Part shown: in pieces, positions 32,556 to 42,134 of the stretch
Numbering within the stretch: the stretch's first letter is position 1
How the letters are laid out: the number at the start of each line of letters is the position of its first letter
DNA from: Tamlana crocina
GTDB taxonomy: Bacteria; Bacteroidota; Bacteroidia; Flavobacteriales; Flavobacteriaceae
Reading direction: 5' to 3'
Assembly: GCA_040429635.1 (NCBI GenBank)
Contig: CP158972.1
Coordinates: 715,918-779,917, forward strand
Length of the DNA: 64,000 nt
The notes under the pieces: generated by a model
Database searches by the model: none
What the model was told of the DNA's origin: nothing
Seen by the model: the letters and a program-made list of their open reading frames with translations, nothing else
Translations under genes and position numbers: made by a program

Positions 32556-33884
32556 ATGAATATTACAAGAGAAAACGTTGATGCATTAAATGCTGTTGTG
32601 AAAGTAGATATCGCTAAAGAAGATTACAGCGATAAGGTAGAAAAAATCCTATCAGATTACCGTAAAACAGCAAACATTCCTGGGTTTAGAAAAGGGCACG
32701 TGCCAATGGGCATGGTAAAAAAACAATACGGTAAAGCCGTTTTGGTTGATGAGGTGAATAAATTGTTGCAAGATGCCTTGAACAAATATTTAACCGAGGA
32801 AAAATTGGATGTTTTAGGGCAACCGCTTCCAAAAACTCAAGAAGAAATTGATTGGGATGCAGAGAAATTTTCTTTTGAGTTTGAATTAGGATTGGCCCCG
32901 GAATTCGAAGTGGAATTAAAAGGTAAAGACGCTATCACGCAATACAATATTGTTGCTGATGATAAAATGATTGATGAGCAAGTAGAGCGTATCCAGAAAC
33001 AATACGGTAAACTAGTTCCTCAAGACGCCGTTGAAAAAGAAAGTGAGATTACCGGAACCTTCAAAAACGAAGAAAAAGAAATTGAAAACACGGTGACTTT
33101 AACTTTAGATAAATTTAAAGGCAACGCTACCGAAAAACAATTCATCGGGGCTAAAGTTGGTGATGTTATCACTTTACAAACCAAAGGACTTTATGACGAC
33201 GAGCACGAATTGATGCATGCCTTAAAATTAGGTCATGACGATGTGCACGGATTGGATATTGAAGTGACTTTTGAAATCACTGAAATCAACGAGCGTCAAT
33301 TGGCCGATTTAGACCAAGAATTGTTCGATAAACTATTCGGGGAGGGAGAAGTAACTTCAGTAACCGAAATGAAAGCGAAAATAAAAGAAGATGCCGAGAA
33401 GCAATTCGTTCAGCAAGCCGATCAAAAATTATTGAACGACGTTACTGAATACTTGGTAGAAAACACCAAATTCGATTTGCCGGCCGAATTCTTAACCAAG
33501 TGGTTGCAAACTGCCGGAGAAAAGGAATTGGATTCCGATCAAGCTAGAGAAGAATACGAGAAGTCTGAAAAAAGCTTACGTTACCAATTGATTGAAGGCA
33601 AGTTGATTGAGGAGAACGACATCAAAGTAACCATGGACGATATTAAAAACCATGCCCGTGAAATGATTAAAGCCCAAATGGCGCAGTTCGGCCAAATGAA
33701 TCCTTCTGATAAAGAATTGGATGATATTGCGGCCCGTGTATTGTCAAACCAAGATGAGGCACGTCGTATTTCAGAGCAATTGGTAAGCCAAAAATTATTA
33801 GAACTTTACAAAGAAAAAGCTAACCTTAAAATTAAGGAATTAAGCTATGAAAACTTTGTTAAAGAGGTTTACGGCGATAAATAG
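32556..33884 (+). CDS. tig: trigger factor (ribosome-associated chaperone)
   Basis: A 442-aa protein starting at ATG 32556 (a TTG two codons before also opens the frame). The N-terminal ribosome-binding domain has NIPGFRKGHVPMGMVKKQYG. The PPIase-like middle domain (about 150-240) has reduced FKBP signatures, and the C-terminal helical arms (about 250-442) end LKIKELSYENFVKEVYG. The chaperone binds nascent chains at the ribosome exit. The divergent PPIase part and the long acidic C-terminus are usual in this phylum as far as I recall. A strong terminator separates it from clpP. Confidence 0.92.
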   Translation: MNITRENVDALNAVVKVDIAKEDYSDKVEKILSDYRKTANIPGFRKGHVPMGMVKKQYGKAVLVDEVNKLLQDALNKYLTEEKLDVLGQPLPKTQEEIDWDAEKFSFEFELGLAPEFEVELKGKDAITQYNIVADDKMIDEQVERIQKQYGKLVPQDAVEKESEITGTFKNEEKEIENTVTLTLDKFKGNATEKQFIGAKVGDVITLQTKGLYDDEHELMHALKLGHDDVHGLDIEVTFEITEINERQLADLDQELFDKLFGEGEVTSVTEMKAKIKEDAEKQFVQQADQKLLNDVTEYLVENTKFDLPAEFLTKWLQTAGEKELDSDQAREEYEKSEKSLRYQLIEGKLIEENDIKVTMDDIKNHAREMIKAQMAQFGQMNPSDKELDDIAARVLSNQDEARRISEQLVSQKLLELYKEKANLKIKELSYENFVKEVYGDK

Positions 33885-33907
33885 GTAAATAATAAATGCT
33901 TATATTT

Positions 33908-33941
33908 AGGCGCTTAAATCTATAGATTTAAGCGCCTTTTT
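33908..33941 (+). terminator. terminator after tig
   Basis: A perfect 30-base palindrome beginning AGGCGCTTAAATC and ending GATTTAAGCGCCT is followed by a T-run. It lies 24 bp after the tig stop, so clpP has its own transcription start. Confidence 0.92.
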
Positions 33942-34027
33942 GTTCAAAATAAATTACTAAAACTAAAAGTGATAAATCCATATTGGTGTCAATCAATGGA
34001 TTATCAAAATAAAATTCAATTTTAACT

Positions 34028-34702
34028 ATGGATTACGCAAAAGAGTTTGAAAAATTCGCGATAAAAGACCAAGGTATAAGCAGCACATATTACAATAAAA
34101 TCATCAGTAGTATGTACCCCACCAACCTTACTCCAAACATTATAGAAGAACGCCAAATGAACATAGCGGTTTTTGATGTGTTTTCCCGATTGATGATGGA
34201 TCGTATCATTTTCTTGGGAACAGGTATTAACGACCAAGTGGCCAACATCGTTCAGGCGCAATTGCTGTTTTTGGAAAGTACTGATGCTTCTAAAGATATT
34301 CAAATTTATATCAATTCACCGGGCGGTAGCGTGTATGCCGGTTTGGGTATTTACGATACCATGCAGTTCATCAAGCCCGATGTGGCTACCATTTGTACGG
34401 GTATGGCGGCCTCGATGGGAGCGGTGCTTTTATGTGCAGGTGAAAAAGGAAAACGTAGTGGTTTAACGCACTCTCGTGTAATGATTCACCAGCCTTTGGG
34501 CGGTGCACAAGGTCAGGCCAGCGATATCGAAATTACCGCTAGAGAGATTTTAACCTTAAAAGAAGAACTTTACAAAATAATAAGTAAACACTCGGGGCAA
34601 GATTACGACAAAGTTTACGAAGATAGTGATCGTGATTACTGGATGAAAGCAGATAAGGCTAAAGAATACGGTATGATTGATGAAATATTGGCTCGCAATT
34701 AA
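34028..34702 (+). CDS. clpP: ATP-dependent Clp protease proteolytic subunit
   Basis: A 224-aa serine protease subunit. Catalytic Ser lies in [13 protein letters not shown], His in [12 protein letters not shown] and Asp near [10 protein letters not shown]. Substrate-binding [18 protein letters not shown] and the hydrophobic-pocket region are normal. The N-terminus (about 35 residues including ISSTYYNKI) is longer than in E. coli, consistent with a processed or extended form common in Bacteroidota. Fourteen subunits assemble into the barrel that works with ClpX, encoded 75 bp downstream. Confidence 0.95.
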   Translation: MDYAKEFEKFAIKDQGISSTYYNKIISSMYPTNLTPNIIEERQMNIAVFDVFSRLMMDRIIFLGTGINDQVANIVQAQLLFLESTDASKDIQIYINSPGGSVYAGLGIYDTMQFIKPDVATICTGMAASMGAVLLCAGEKGKRSGLTHSRVMIHQPLGGAQGQASDIEITAREILTLKEELYKIISKHSGQDYDKVYEDSDRDYWMKADKAKEYGMIDEILARN

Positions 34703-34777
34703 TAAAAAAATTGTAATTTTAAGAGTTATTAGTGTGAGGATTGCGATTTTTTCCTCCCCAGAAAATAAATTAGATTA

Positions 34778-36010
34778 ATGGCAAAAGAAGAATTAGAATG
34801 TTCGTTTTGTGGTCGTAAAAAACCCGAAACCAATTTATTGATAGCAGGATTGGATGCTCATATATGCGACAGATGTATTGAGCAGGCGCACGGTATTGTT
34901 ATAGAGGAATCTAAACAGAACGATACGAGCGACCTTTCTGCAGAATTAAAGCTTCGCAAACCGCAACAAATCAAATCGTTTCTCGATGAATATATAATAG
35001 GGCAAGACACTACTAAAAAAGTAATGTCAGTAGCCGTTTATAACCATTACAAGCGTTTGTTGCAAACACCGTCTAAAGACGATATCGATATCCAAAAAAG
35101 TAACATCGTTATGGTGGGGCAAACCGGAACCGGTAAAACCCTAATGGCCAAAACCATAGCTAAAATGCTGAACGTGCCTTTAGCTATTGTTGATGCAACG
35201 GTACTAACGGAAGCTGGATATGTTGGCGAAGACGTAGAAAGTATTTTAACCCGTTTATTGCAGGCTGCCGATTACAATTTGGAAAAGGCTGAAAAAGGAA
35301 TTGTTTTTATTGATGAAATTGATAAAATTGCCCGTAAAAGCGATAACCCATCCATCACCAGGGATGTGTCTGGTGAAGGTGTGCAACAGGCTTTATTGAA
35401 ACTTCTGGAAGGTACTGTGGTTAATGTACCACCAAAAGGTGGGCGTAAGCATCCCGATCAAAAATTCATCGAAGTGAATACCGAAAACATTTTGTTCATT
35501 GCTGGCGGTGCTTTTGATGGTATTGAGCGTATCATTTCAAAACGATTGAATATGCAAGCCGTTGGTTACAGCGCATCAATGTCTGACGATATTGTGGATC
35601 AAGAAAACCTATTGCAGTATATTATTCCGAAGGATTTGAAGGACTTTGGGTTAATTCCTGAAATCATTGGGCGTTTACCAGTGTTAACGCACATGAACCC
35701 TTTAGATGCCGAAACTTTAAGAGCTATTTTAACAGAGCCTAAAAACGCTATTATTAAACAGTACAAAAAGCTGTTTGAAATGGACGACATTGATTTTTCT
35801 ATCACCGATGGAGCCCTTGGTTTTATAGTTGACAAAGCGATTGAGTATAAATTGGGAGCAAGGGGATTACGATCGCTTTGCGAGGAAATTTTAACCGATG
35901 CGATGTTTGAAATGCCTAGTAGCAACGAGAAAAAATTGAATGTTACTAAAGCTTACGCTGAAGATAAATTGACAAAAACCACACTTAAGAAGCTAAAAGC
36001 GGTTTCTTAA
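34778..36010 (+). CDS. clpX: ATP-dependent Clp protease ATP-binding subunit ClpX
   Basis: A 410-aa AAA+ unfoldase. The N-terminal C4 zinc-binding domain has CSFCGRKKP and CDRC. The AAA+ domain carries Walker [14 protein letters not shown] and Walker [15 protein letters not shown]. The pore loop region [11 protein letters not shown] and sensor motifs ([25 protein letters not shown]) are all present. It feeds unfolded substrates to ClpP, and sits 75 bp after clpP on the same strand. A perfect terminator hairpin follows the stop. Confidence 0.97.
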   Translation: MAKEELECSFCGRKKPETNLLIAGLDAHICDRCIEQAHGIVIEESKQNDTSDLSAELKLRKPQQIKSFLDEYIIGQDTTKKVMSVAVYNHYKRLLQTPSKDDIDIQKSNIVMVGQTGTGKTLMAKTIAKMLNVPLAIVDATVLTEAGYVGEDVESILTRLLQAADYNLEKAEKGIVFIDEIDKIARKSDNPSITRDVSGEGVQQALLKLLEGTVVNVPPKGGRKHPDQKFIEVNTENILFIAGGAFDGIERIISKRLNMQAVGYSASMSDDIVDQENLLQYIIPKDLKDFGLIPEIIGRLPVLTHMNPLDAETLRAILTEPKNAIIKQYKKLFEMDDIDFSITDGALGFIVDKAIEYKLGARGLRSLCEEILTDAMFEMPSSNEKKLNVTKAYAEDKLTKTTLKKLKAVS

Positions 36011-36029
36011 ACAAGTGACAAATAGATAT

Positions 36030-36061
36030 AAAAAAACCACGCTAATTAGCGTGGTTTTTTA
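36030..36061. terminator. bidirectional terminator between clpX and the ompA-like gene
   Basis: A perfect palindrome, AAAAAACCACGCTAAT followed by its inverse, gives a GC-containing stem flanked by A6 and T6, so it can work on both strands. It lies 20 bp after the clpX stop. Confidence 0.9.
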
Positions 36062-36264
36062 TTTATGGAAAATTAATTAATAATGGATCTGCTATGTATA
36101 AATCTTAAGTTTTTCGATTAATCTGAATCAAATGTATCTTTAATTTAACAAGGCACAAAGCTTTTAAAATGGTTTTAGACTATAAGACGAAATACTCGTT
36201 TAAGGACTTATGCACGTGCACTTAATCGGTTATTACGAATTTTTGAGGAAAGCAGTTTGTCTGT

Positions 36265-37878
36265 TTATTCCAAAATCACAAATTCCACACGTCTGTTCGC
36301 TTGCAGGTCTTCTTCGCTACAATTATTTTTGCAATCTATCAATGGTTTGCTTTCACCAAATCCTTTTGATTGCAATCTGCTCTTGCTAATACCATTTTTA
36401 ATTAAATATTTAACTGCCGATGCCGCACGTTTGTTCGATAAGTTCATGTTGTAAGCATCACGGCCTTTGTTATCCGTATGCGCATTTATAGCCAATTTCA
36501 TGTCTGGGTGTTCCTTAAGGACTTTAATAATTTTGTTCAATGAAATAAACGATTCTTCCTTCACGTTCCATTTGTTGAAATCGAAGTAAATATTTTCCAA
36601 AACAATGCGCATTTCGTCATCAACTTTTGCGATAACGGGTTCGGTGGTGAGTAATTCAAGGTCTTTTCTGTAAGCGGTTTTATAACCTCGGTTGGTATAA
36701 AATTCCGACGCACTATCCTTAAATCCGTCTTTGTAGGTGTTCAGCGTATAAGATTCAAAAGGAGAAACGCTTAGCGAATAACTACCGTCTTCGCCCGTTA
36801 ATGTTCGGCTTAATTCAGCTCCATCTTCATCCTTTAAAATGATTAAGGTATTGGGAAGTTTTATTTGTGTTTCTTGGTCAGCAACCCTGCCCGCTATTGT
36901 TTGGATAACTTCGTTGTTAACGGCGGTGTAAATATCGAAACTGCCTTTTCCGTTGGGCCGGTTTGAAGATACATATCCTTTGTTTTTGGCAGCCAAAAAA
37001 TACGCTACTTCGTCATAAGCAGAGTTTATGGTGTTGCCCATGTTTCTTGGTGATTTGAAACCATGTTTTGAAATCTTGCTCGTAAATAAATCGAAACCCC
37101 CCATGTTTTGGTGTCCTTTTGAAGAAAAATAAAAGTATTTGTCGTCTAGTGATAGCGCTGGGTATTTATCGTCGTAGGCGGTGTTTATAGTGTTTCCTAA
37201 ATTTTTAGGAACACTTATGCTGCCGTCTTCGGCAATATTACAAACATACAGATCGAATCCGCCATAAGAGTCTGGTAGGTTAGCAGAAAAGTAAAGTTGT
37301 GTGCCTGCGTGATTTACAAACGGGTTTTCAATGGAAACGCCATTCTCATTCATTGCAAGGAGTTCGTTGTTAATCCAGTTGCCATGGGAGTCTTCTTCAA
37401 GTACGGCTCGGTAGAGTTTAAATTCCAATGAGTTTTCTTTGCTGCTTCTCGTGTAATACACCGTTTTTTCGTCTGGTGAGAACGTTAATTGGTCTTCACT
37501 AGCATTGGTGTTCAATATTCTGCTGAAAAGATAAGGGGCGCTCAATGCACCGTTTCTGCTAATATCCAAACAATATAGCTCCTTGTAAGCCTCCTTGGTT
37601 TTAGGGTCTATTTTGGCCAAACCACCCAGTTTTTTGGAGGAAACCAAAATAAGCTTGTTTCTGAAAAAACCGGAACCAATTTCGGAAAACGCCGTGTTCA
37701 CACCGGCGTCCAAGAGTTCAAAATCAAATCCGCTATCTTCAAAAGAAAGAACGTCGGTTGTGTTAAATAAATCTGGTCTATGAGGCGTGTTGTGGTTGAA
37801 GGCCACTACGTTTGATGGTCCTTGGCTAAACAGCATGAGGGATGCCAAGAAAACGAAAAGGGATAGTTTTATTTTCAT
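36265..37878 (-). CDS. OmpA-family protein with TolB-like repeats
   Basis: A 537-aa secreted protein. The signal peptide (about 1-19, LMLFSQ) is followed by PD40/TolB-like propeller repeats (about 130-310, e.g. LTFSPDEKTVYYTRSS, ALSLDDKYFYFSSKGHQNMGG, with FDLY repeats). A carboxypeptidase-regulatory-like domain (about 325-400, GRVADQETQIKLPNTLIIL) and a C-terminal OmpA peptidoglycan-binding domain (about 420-537, NAHTDNKGRDAYNMNLS and GFGESKP) complete it. This layout is very common in flavobacteria; members link outer membrane and cell wall, and some belong to type IX secretion or gliding functions. No partner gene adjoins it here. Confidence 0.9.
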   Translation of the reverse strand: MKIKLSLFVFLASLMLFSQGPSNVVAFNHNTPHRPDLFNTTDVLSFEDSGFDFELLDAGVNTAFSEIGSGFFRNKLILVSSKKLGGLAKIDPKTKEAYKELYCLDISRNGALSAPYLFSRILNTNASEDQLTFSPDEKTVYYTRSSKENSLEFKLYRAVLEEDSHGNWINNELLAMNENGVSIENPFVNHAGTQLYFSANLPDSYGGFDLYVCNIAEDGSISVPKNLGNTINTAYDDKYPALSLDDKYFYFSSKGHQNMGGFDLFTSKISKHGFKSPRNMGNTINSAYDEVAYFLAAKNKGYVSSNRPNGKGSFDIYTAVNNEVIQTIAGRVADQETQIKLPNTLIILKDEDGAELSRTLTGEDGSYSLSVSPFESYTLNTYKDGFKDSASEFYTNRGYKTAYRKDLELLTTEPVIAKVDDEMRIVLENIYFDFNKWNVKEESFISLNKIIKVLKEHPDMKLAINAHTDNKGRDAYNMNLSNKRAASAVKYLIKNGISKSRLQSKGFGESKPLIDCKNNCSEEDLQANRRVEFVILE

Positions 37879-37992
37879 TTTTGGGCGAGGGTTTGGATTA
37901 ATTAGTAACTAAATATAATCCTGAACTCGGTGTAATGAAAAAAACTTAGGCTAAGCGCAATTAAACTCGTTAAGTGTTTGTTTTAAAGAAGT

Positions 37993-39516
37993 TTATAGGT
38001 TTTTTGAGTTTAACGATAATAGCTCTTCCATATAGTCTCTGGTGTTCGATAGCCTTGGTATTTTATGCTGTCCGCCTAATTTATTATTTTGCTTTAGCCA
38101 ATCGTAAAATAAGTTCTTCCTGGCTAAATTTATTCGGGGTTTATTAAGCGTAATATTGTTGTAGCGCTTGGCTTCGTAATCGGAATTTAAGGCTTTCAGG
38201 GCATTATCGAAAAGTTCGTTAAAATAATCGATGTCAGCAGGAGGTGTTTTAAATTCGATAAGCCATTCGTGGGCACCTTTTTCTTTGCCGTCCATAAAAA
38301 TGGGGGCGGCGGTAAAATCTACAATTTCAGCTTTCGTGCGTTTGCATACTTTTTTAAGGGCGCTTTCGGCATTTTCAATAATAAGCTCTTCGCCAAACAC
38401 ATTAATGTGGTGTTTGGTACGTCCCGAAATTTTTATTCGGTACGGACTTAATGAGGTGAATTTTATGGTGTCGCCAATTTTATAGCGCCAAAGCCCGGCA
38501 TTGGTGGTGATGATTACCGCATAATTTTGCCCAAGTTTTACCTCGCTAAGCGGAATGGCTTTTTCGGCTTCGGTACCATAAAGCTGCATCGGGATGAACT
38601 CATAAAAAATACCATAATCCAGCATCAGCAAAAGCTCATTGGAATTGTTTTGATCCTGAATGGCGAAAAAGCCTTCCGAAGCATTATAGATTTCGTAATA
38701 TTTGAAGTTTTTATTCGGCAATATTTTTTTGTATTGGTCTTTATACGGAATAAAACTCACTCCGCCGTGAAAGTACACTTCCAAATTGGGCCACACATCG
38801 AAAATACTGTTTTTGCCCGTGGTTTCCAAAACGTTGTTCAGGAGTACCAACATCCATGACGGTACGCCAGCTAAGCTGGTTACTTTTTCGTTTATGGTTT
38901 CGTCAACAATGGCCTGCATTTTATGTTCCCAGTCGCTCATCAGTGATACCTTGTTGCTGGGCGTGCTACTAAATTCTGCCCAAAACGGCATGTTGTCAAT
39001 TAAAATGGCCGAAAGATCGCCAAACACAGTGCCATTTTCTTTGTAAAGTTCTTTGCTGCCACCCAATCTCAAGCTTTTTCCTGTAAACAGTTGTGAGTCT
39101 TCGTTGTTGTTAAGATACATGCAAAGTAAATCTTTGCTGGCTGCGTAGTGGCAGTCTTCCAACGATTCTTCGCTTACGGGGATAAATTTGCTTTTGGCTC
39201 GTGTAGTGCCGCTCGATTTGGCAAACCATTTTATGGGTGTGGGCCAAAAAATATTGTTTTCGCCCATTCGGCTACGTTCAATGTCCTCTTGCCAGCCGTC
39301 GTAGTTTTTAATCGGTACGCGCTCGGCAAAAGTGTCGTAACTTTTTATGGATGCAAAATCGTATTTCTTGCCAAATTCGGTGTTTTTGGCCGTGTTTAAA
39401 AGGCTTAATAGCAATTCGTTCTGTACTTCATTGGGGTATTTTAAAAACAGTTCAATTTGATGGAAACGTTTCTTCAAAAACCAAGAAGCAATGGAATTTA
39501 CTATGGGTATTGGCAT
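37993..39516 (-). CDS. GH3 auxin-responsive-promoter family protein (acyl-adenylating)
   Basis: A 507-aa protein of the bacterial GH3 family, related to plant acyl-acid amido synthetases and firefly-luciferase-type adenylate-forming enzymes. Motifs: the phosphate-binding loop WFAKSSGTTRAKSKFIPV, YFHGGVSFIPYKD, YNASEGFFAIQD, and the ATP-binding hinge YRIKISGRTKHHINVFGEE. Bacterial members are widespread in Bacteroidota, but substrates are unknown. The start lies 43 bp from a divergent DUF2797 gene. Confidence 0.9.
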   Translation of the reverse strand: MPIPIVNSIASWFLKKRFHQIELFLKYPNEVQNELLLSLLNTAKNTEFGKKYDFASIKSYDTFAERVPIKNYDGWQEDIERSRMGENNIFWPTPIKWFAKSSGTTRAKSKFIPVSEESLEDCHYAASKDLLCMYLNNNEDSQLFTGKSLRLGGSKELYKENGTVFGDLSAILIDNMPFWAEFSSTPSNKVSLMSDWEHKMQAIVDETINEKVTSLAGVPSWMLVLLNNVLETTGKNSIFDVWPNLEVYFHGGVSFIPYKDQYKKILPNKNFKYYEIYNASEGFFAIQDQNNSNELLLMLDYGIFYEFIPMQLYGTEAEKAIPLSEVKLGQNYAVIITTNAGLWRYKIGDTIKFTSLSPYRIKISGRTKHHINVFGEELIIENAESALKKVCKRTKAEIVDFTAAPIFMDGKEKGAHEWLIEFKTPPADIDYFNELFDNALKALNSDYEAKRYNNITLNKPRINLARKNLFYDWLKQNNKLGGQHKIPRLSNTRDYMEELLSLNSKNL

Positions 39517-39559
39517 TTTTAAATTATCTTTAAGTTTTTTAAAAATAATACTTTTTTTT

Positions 39560-40357
39560 ATGACCTACCAAGGCGTTCTAACAAAAATGGAAACGGAGTT
39601 TGCAAGCCCCATTCAATACTATTTGGTGTTTGAAAACGACTTTATAAATATGAACCAATTGCTAGATAAAACCATCGGCCTGCAATTTGTTAAATACCAG
39701 TGTTTAAACTGTAGTTTAAATAAACCTATTTATCGACAAGGCTTTTGTAAAAGTTGTTTTTACGATGTGCCTCAGGCAGCCGATTGGGTAATGCGCCCCG
39801 AATTGAGCACCGCCCATTTGGATAAAGAAGACCGCGATTTGGAATATGAAAAGAAAGTACAGCTACAACCGCATATTGTGTATTTGGCCAATTCCAGTAA
39901 CGTGAAGGTAGGGGTGACTCGCAAAAGTCAAGTGCCCACACGATGGATAGACCAAGGGGCCCACGAAGCCATCGAAATTGTTGAAGTGCCCAACCGCTAT
40001 TTGGCGGGAATTACCGAAGTCGCTCTAAAAGATCATGTAAGTGATAAAACCAACTGGCGCACCATGCTGAAAAACGAGATTAAAGATGAAAATTTGGTGG
40101 AGTGGCGTGAAAAACTAAAAAGCTTTGTGCCAAGCGAGGCTATGGATTATTTTATTGAAAGCAATAGCGAAACCAATTTGAATTTTCCAGTGTTGAAATA
40201 CCCAGAAAAACCAAAAAGTTTAAACTTAAAAAAGGAAAAACAATATACCGGAAAATTAGTTGGGGTAAAGGGTCAATATCTCATTTTTGAAGATAATACT
40301 GTATTTAATGTACGCGCCAATGAAGGTTTGGTAGTGCAAATTGTAGTTGGGCCTTAG
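39560..40357 (+). CDS. DUF2797 protein with zinc ribbon
   Basis: A 265-aa protein starting at ATG 39560; the frame stays open upstream into the GH3 leader, but that extension is hydrophobic and overlaps the divergent gene. A CX2C...CX2C zinc ribbon (CLNC and CKSC, about residues 38-62) is followed by the DUF2797 core with HIVYLANSSNVKVGVTRKSQVPTRWIDQGA and NRYLAGITEVALKDHVSDKTNWR, which recalls GIY-YIG-like domains. Function unknown; nucleic-acid binding is plausible. Confidence 0.85.
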   Translation: MTYQGVLTKMETEFASPIQYYLVFENDFINMNQLLDKTIGLQFVKYQCLNCSLNKPIYRQGFCKSCFYDVPQAADWVMRPELSTAHLDKEDRDLEYEKKVQLQPHIVYLANSSNVKVGVTRKSQVPTRWIDQGAHEAIEIVEVPNRYLAGITEVALKDHVSDKTNWRTMLKNEIKDENLVEWREKLKSFVPSEAMDYFIESNSETNLNFPVLKYPEKPKSLNLKKEKQYTGKLVGVKGQYLIFEDNTVFNVRANEGLVVQIVVGP

Positions 40358-40407
40358 CGGAATAAATTTTGTGCAAGTTGCAGATTTTCAGTATCTTTTA
40401 AATAAAA

Positions 40408-40623
40408 ATGAAAGTCCCTGCAATGTTTTACGTCGCGTTAACCACTTTTCTGTTGGTGCTTTTAGCAGTAATGGTAAGTTTGGACGTGCCTTTTGGGCTG
40501 GTGTTTTACACCAAATGCGTGGGGCAGTTCTTTCTATTAGTTATGGTATATAAAGTGCTGAAGGATAATTATACAACCAATAAAACCTTCGACCATTTTT
40601 ATGAAGATTACCCCAAAGAGTAG
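40408..40623 (+). CDS. small two-helix membrane protein
   Basis: A 71-aa protein with two hydrophobic helices (about residues 5-24 and 28-49: VALTTFLLVLLAVMVSL and GLVFYTKCVGQFFLLVMVY) and a soluble acidic tail, DNYTTNKTFDHFYEDYPKE. It lies 50 bp after the DUF2797 gene on the same strand and is probably co-transcribed. I recognise no family. Its TAG stop is embedded in the left end of a MITE-like repeat, so the C-terminus may have been set by that insertion. Confidence 0.65.
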   Translation: MKVPAMFYVALTTFLLVLLAVMVSLDVPFGLVFYTKCVGQFFLLVMVYKVLKDNYTTNKTFDHFYEDYPKE

Positions 40624-40742
40624 AGCCTGCTTAAAAAGTCATCTTTCCGAAAAACTCGAAGAAGTCCTCTTAAATCAAGATTTTGATTCTCAGATAAGTT
40701 CGATGAAGATTCCGTAATAGCTATCGCTTTTTAGGCAGGCTC
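40623..40742. repeat. second MITE-like element with GAGCCTG termini
   Basis: Left arm GAGCCTGCTTAAAAAG (40623-40638) and right arm CTTTTTAGGCAGGCTC (40727-40742) are inverse with one mismatch. The 120-bp unit has an inner palindrome (AATCAAGATTTTGATT) and no coding content. The terminus matches that of the element at 32259-32419. Confidence 0.55.
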
Positions 40743-40752
40743 CCTTATATGG

Positions 40753-40947
40753 TTATATTTCCTCCTGATCTCTTAAATTTTGAATGTATGCCGCTTTTTG
40801 TATTTCACGACGTCTTTTAACAGATGGTTTAGTAAAGAACTGATTCTCCCTTAAATTTTGCATCACTTTAATATTACGGTGTTTACGTTTGTAGCGTTTT
40901 AAGGCACGCTCTATGTTTTCGCCATCTTTTACAATAATTTTTAACAT
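40753..40947 (-). CDS. rpsU: 30S ribosomal protein S21
   Basis: A 64-aa basic protein with the S21 signature MLKIIVKDGENIERALKRYKR followed by a second helix (LRENQFFTKPSVKRRREIQKA). It is a small-subunit protein involved in mRNA recruitment; in Bacteroidota it lies near the anti-SD region of 16S rRNA, a general point not visible here. It is encoded 33 bp downstream of rpoD on the same strand, giving an rpoD-rpsU unit. Confidence 0.96.
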   Translation of the reverse strand: MLKIIVKDGENIERALKRYKRKHRNIKVMQNLRENQFFTKPSVKRRREIQKAAYIQNLRDQEEI

Positions 40948-40980
40948 ATATAGAATTTAAATTTATTTGATGATTCGGGA

Positions 40981-41844
40981 TTATCCCAAATACGTTTTTA
41001 ATACTTTGCTTTTAGAGGTGTGTCGCAAACGGCGAATCCCCTTTTCTTTTATTTGTCTTACGCGCTCTCTAGTCAAGCCAAAAGCGTCACCAATTTCTTG
41101 TAGGCTCATAGGGTGCTTTTTGCTAATGCCGTAATAATGTCTAATCACCTCGGCTTCTTTGTCCGAGAGGGTATCTAACGCCCGATTCACTTCTACATTC
41201 AATGAATCTTGAATTAATTCAGAATCCGGGCTAGGCAACTCATCGGTTTTCACCACGTCGTATAAACTAAAATCTTCACCTTCCTTTAACGGGGCGTCCA
41301 TTGAAACGTGGCGTCCAGAAATTTTTAAAGATTGCTTAACGTTACTTTCCGTAAGGTCTAAATTTTTGGCAATCTCGTGTGCGCTGGGTGCCCGTTCGTG
41401 GGTTTGCTCCAAATGCGAATAGGCTTTATTGATTTTGTTTATCGAGCCAATTTTGTTCAAAGGTAATCTAACTATTCGAGATTGTTCGGCTAAAGCTTGA
41501 AGAATTGCTTGTCTAATCCACCAAACGGCATACGAAATGAATTTAAAACCGCGGGTTTCGTCAAATCGTTTTGCCGCTTTTACTAGGCCAGCATTGCCTT
41601 CGTTGATTAAATCGGGCAATTTTAAACCTTGGTTTTGATATTGTTTAGAAACCGAAACCACAAAACGCAAATTGGCAGTCGTGAGTTTTTCTAAAGCTTT
41701 TTGGTCCCCCTGTTTAATGCGCTGCGCCAATTCTACCTCCTCTTCGGCGGTGATCATAGGTATTTTGCTAATATCCTGAAGGTACTTGTCTAAAGATTTC
41801 GACTCGCGATTGGTAACTTGTTTTGTGATTTTTAATTGCCTCAT
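40981..41844 (-). CDS. rpoD: primary RNA polymerase sigma factor (short Bacteroidota form)
   Basis: A 287-aa group 1 sigma factor lacking the long region 1.1/non-conserved region of E. coli sigma-70, as expected in Bacteroidota. Region 1.2 has [26 protein letters not shown]. Region 2 carries [35 protein letters not shown], and [15 protein letters not shown] for -10 recognition. Regions 3 and 4 end in [25 protein letters not shown]. It recognises the TTG / TAnnTTTG promoters noted elsewhere in the window. A roughly 290-bp upstream spacer carries a repeat element. Confidence 0.96.
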   Translation of the reverse strand: MRQLKITKQVTNRESKSLDKYLQDISKIPMITAEEEVELAQRIKQGDQKALEKLTTANLRFVVSVSKQYQNQGLKLPDLINEGNAGLVKAAKRFDETRGFKFISYAVWWIRQAILQALAEQSRIVRLPLNKIGSINKINKAYSHLEQTHERAPSAHEIAKNLDLTESNVKQSLKISGRHVSMDAPLKEGEDFSLYDVVKTDELPSPDSELIQDSLNVEVNRALDTLSDKEAEVIRHYYGISKKHPMSLQEIGDAFGLTRERVRQIKEKGIRRLRHTSKSKVLKTYLG

Positions 41845-42039
41845 CTATGGAATGTAAGTTTTATATATTATACATAGTATAACATAAACGATTTAACCGA
41901 AAATCCTAATAAATTGACGAATTTCTTTTGAAAAAGCTTCGTTTTTGGTGAAAATTAACTATTTTTTAAGGTTTTTTGCTCGAAATTTCAAAAAAAACAC
42001 CTTTGGTGGCTGTATTGGTTTTTAAGGCTATTTGCGTTA

Positions 42040-42128
42040 GGGATTGCAATGGAAATCCTTTTTGTGAAGCATGAGCAAAAAGATTGAAATGGAAAGCCCG
42101 ACCCCGAACTTGTAGAGGGGGAACGCCC
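42040..42128. repeat. direct-repeat/hairpin intergenic element
   Basis: GATTGCAATGGAAATCC (42042-42058) and GATTGAAATGGAAAGCC (42082-42098) are near-identical direct repeats on either side of an imperfect hairpin (TTTTTGT ... GCAAAAA). A GC-rich tail, CCCGACCCCGAACTTGTAG, follows. From memory, very similar elements occur in many intergenic regions of Flavobacteriaceae. It lies between the gamma-carbonic-anhydrase stop and the rpoD start; the remaining 41845-42040 stretch is A/T-rich with nothing recognised. Confidence 0.55.
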
Positions 42129-42134
42129 CAAAAA

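Noticed and set aside
42042-42098. The two 17-bp direct repeats as a CRISPR or iteron-type origin
   Set aside because: There are only two copies with one conserved hairpin between them; no further repeat units or replication gene adjoin.
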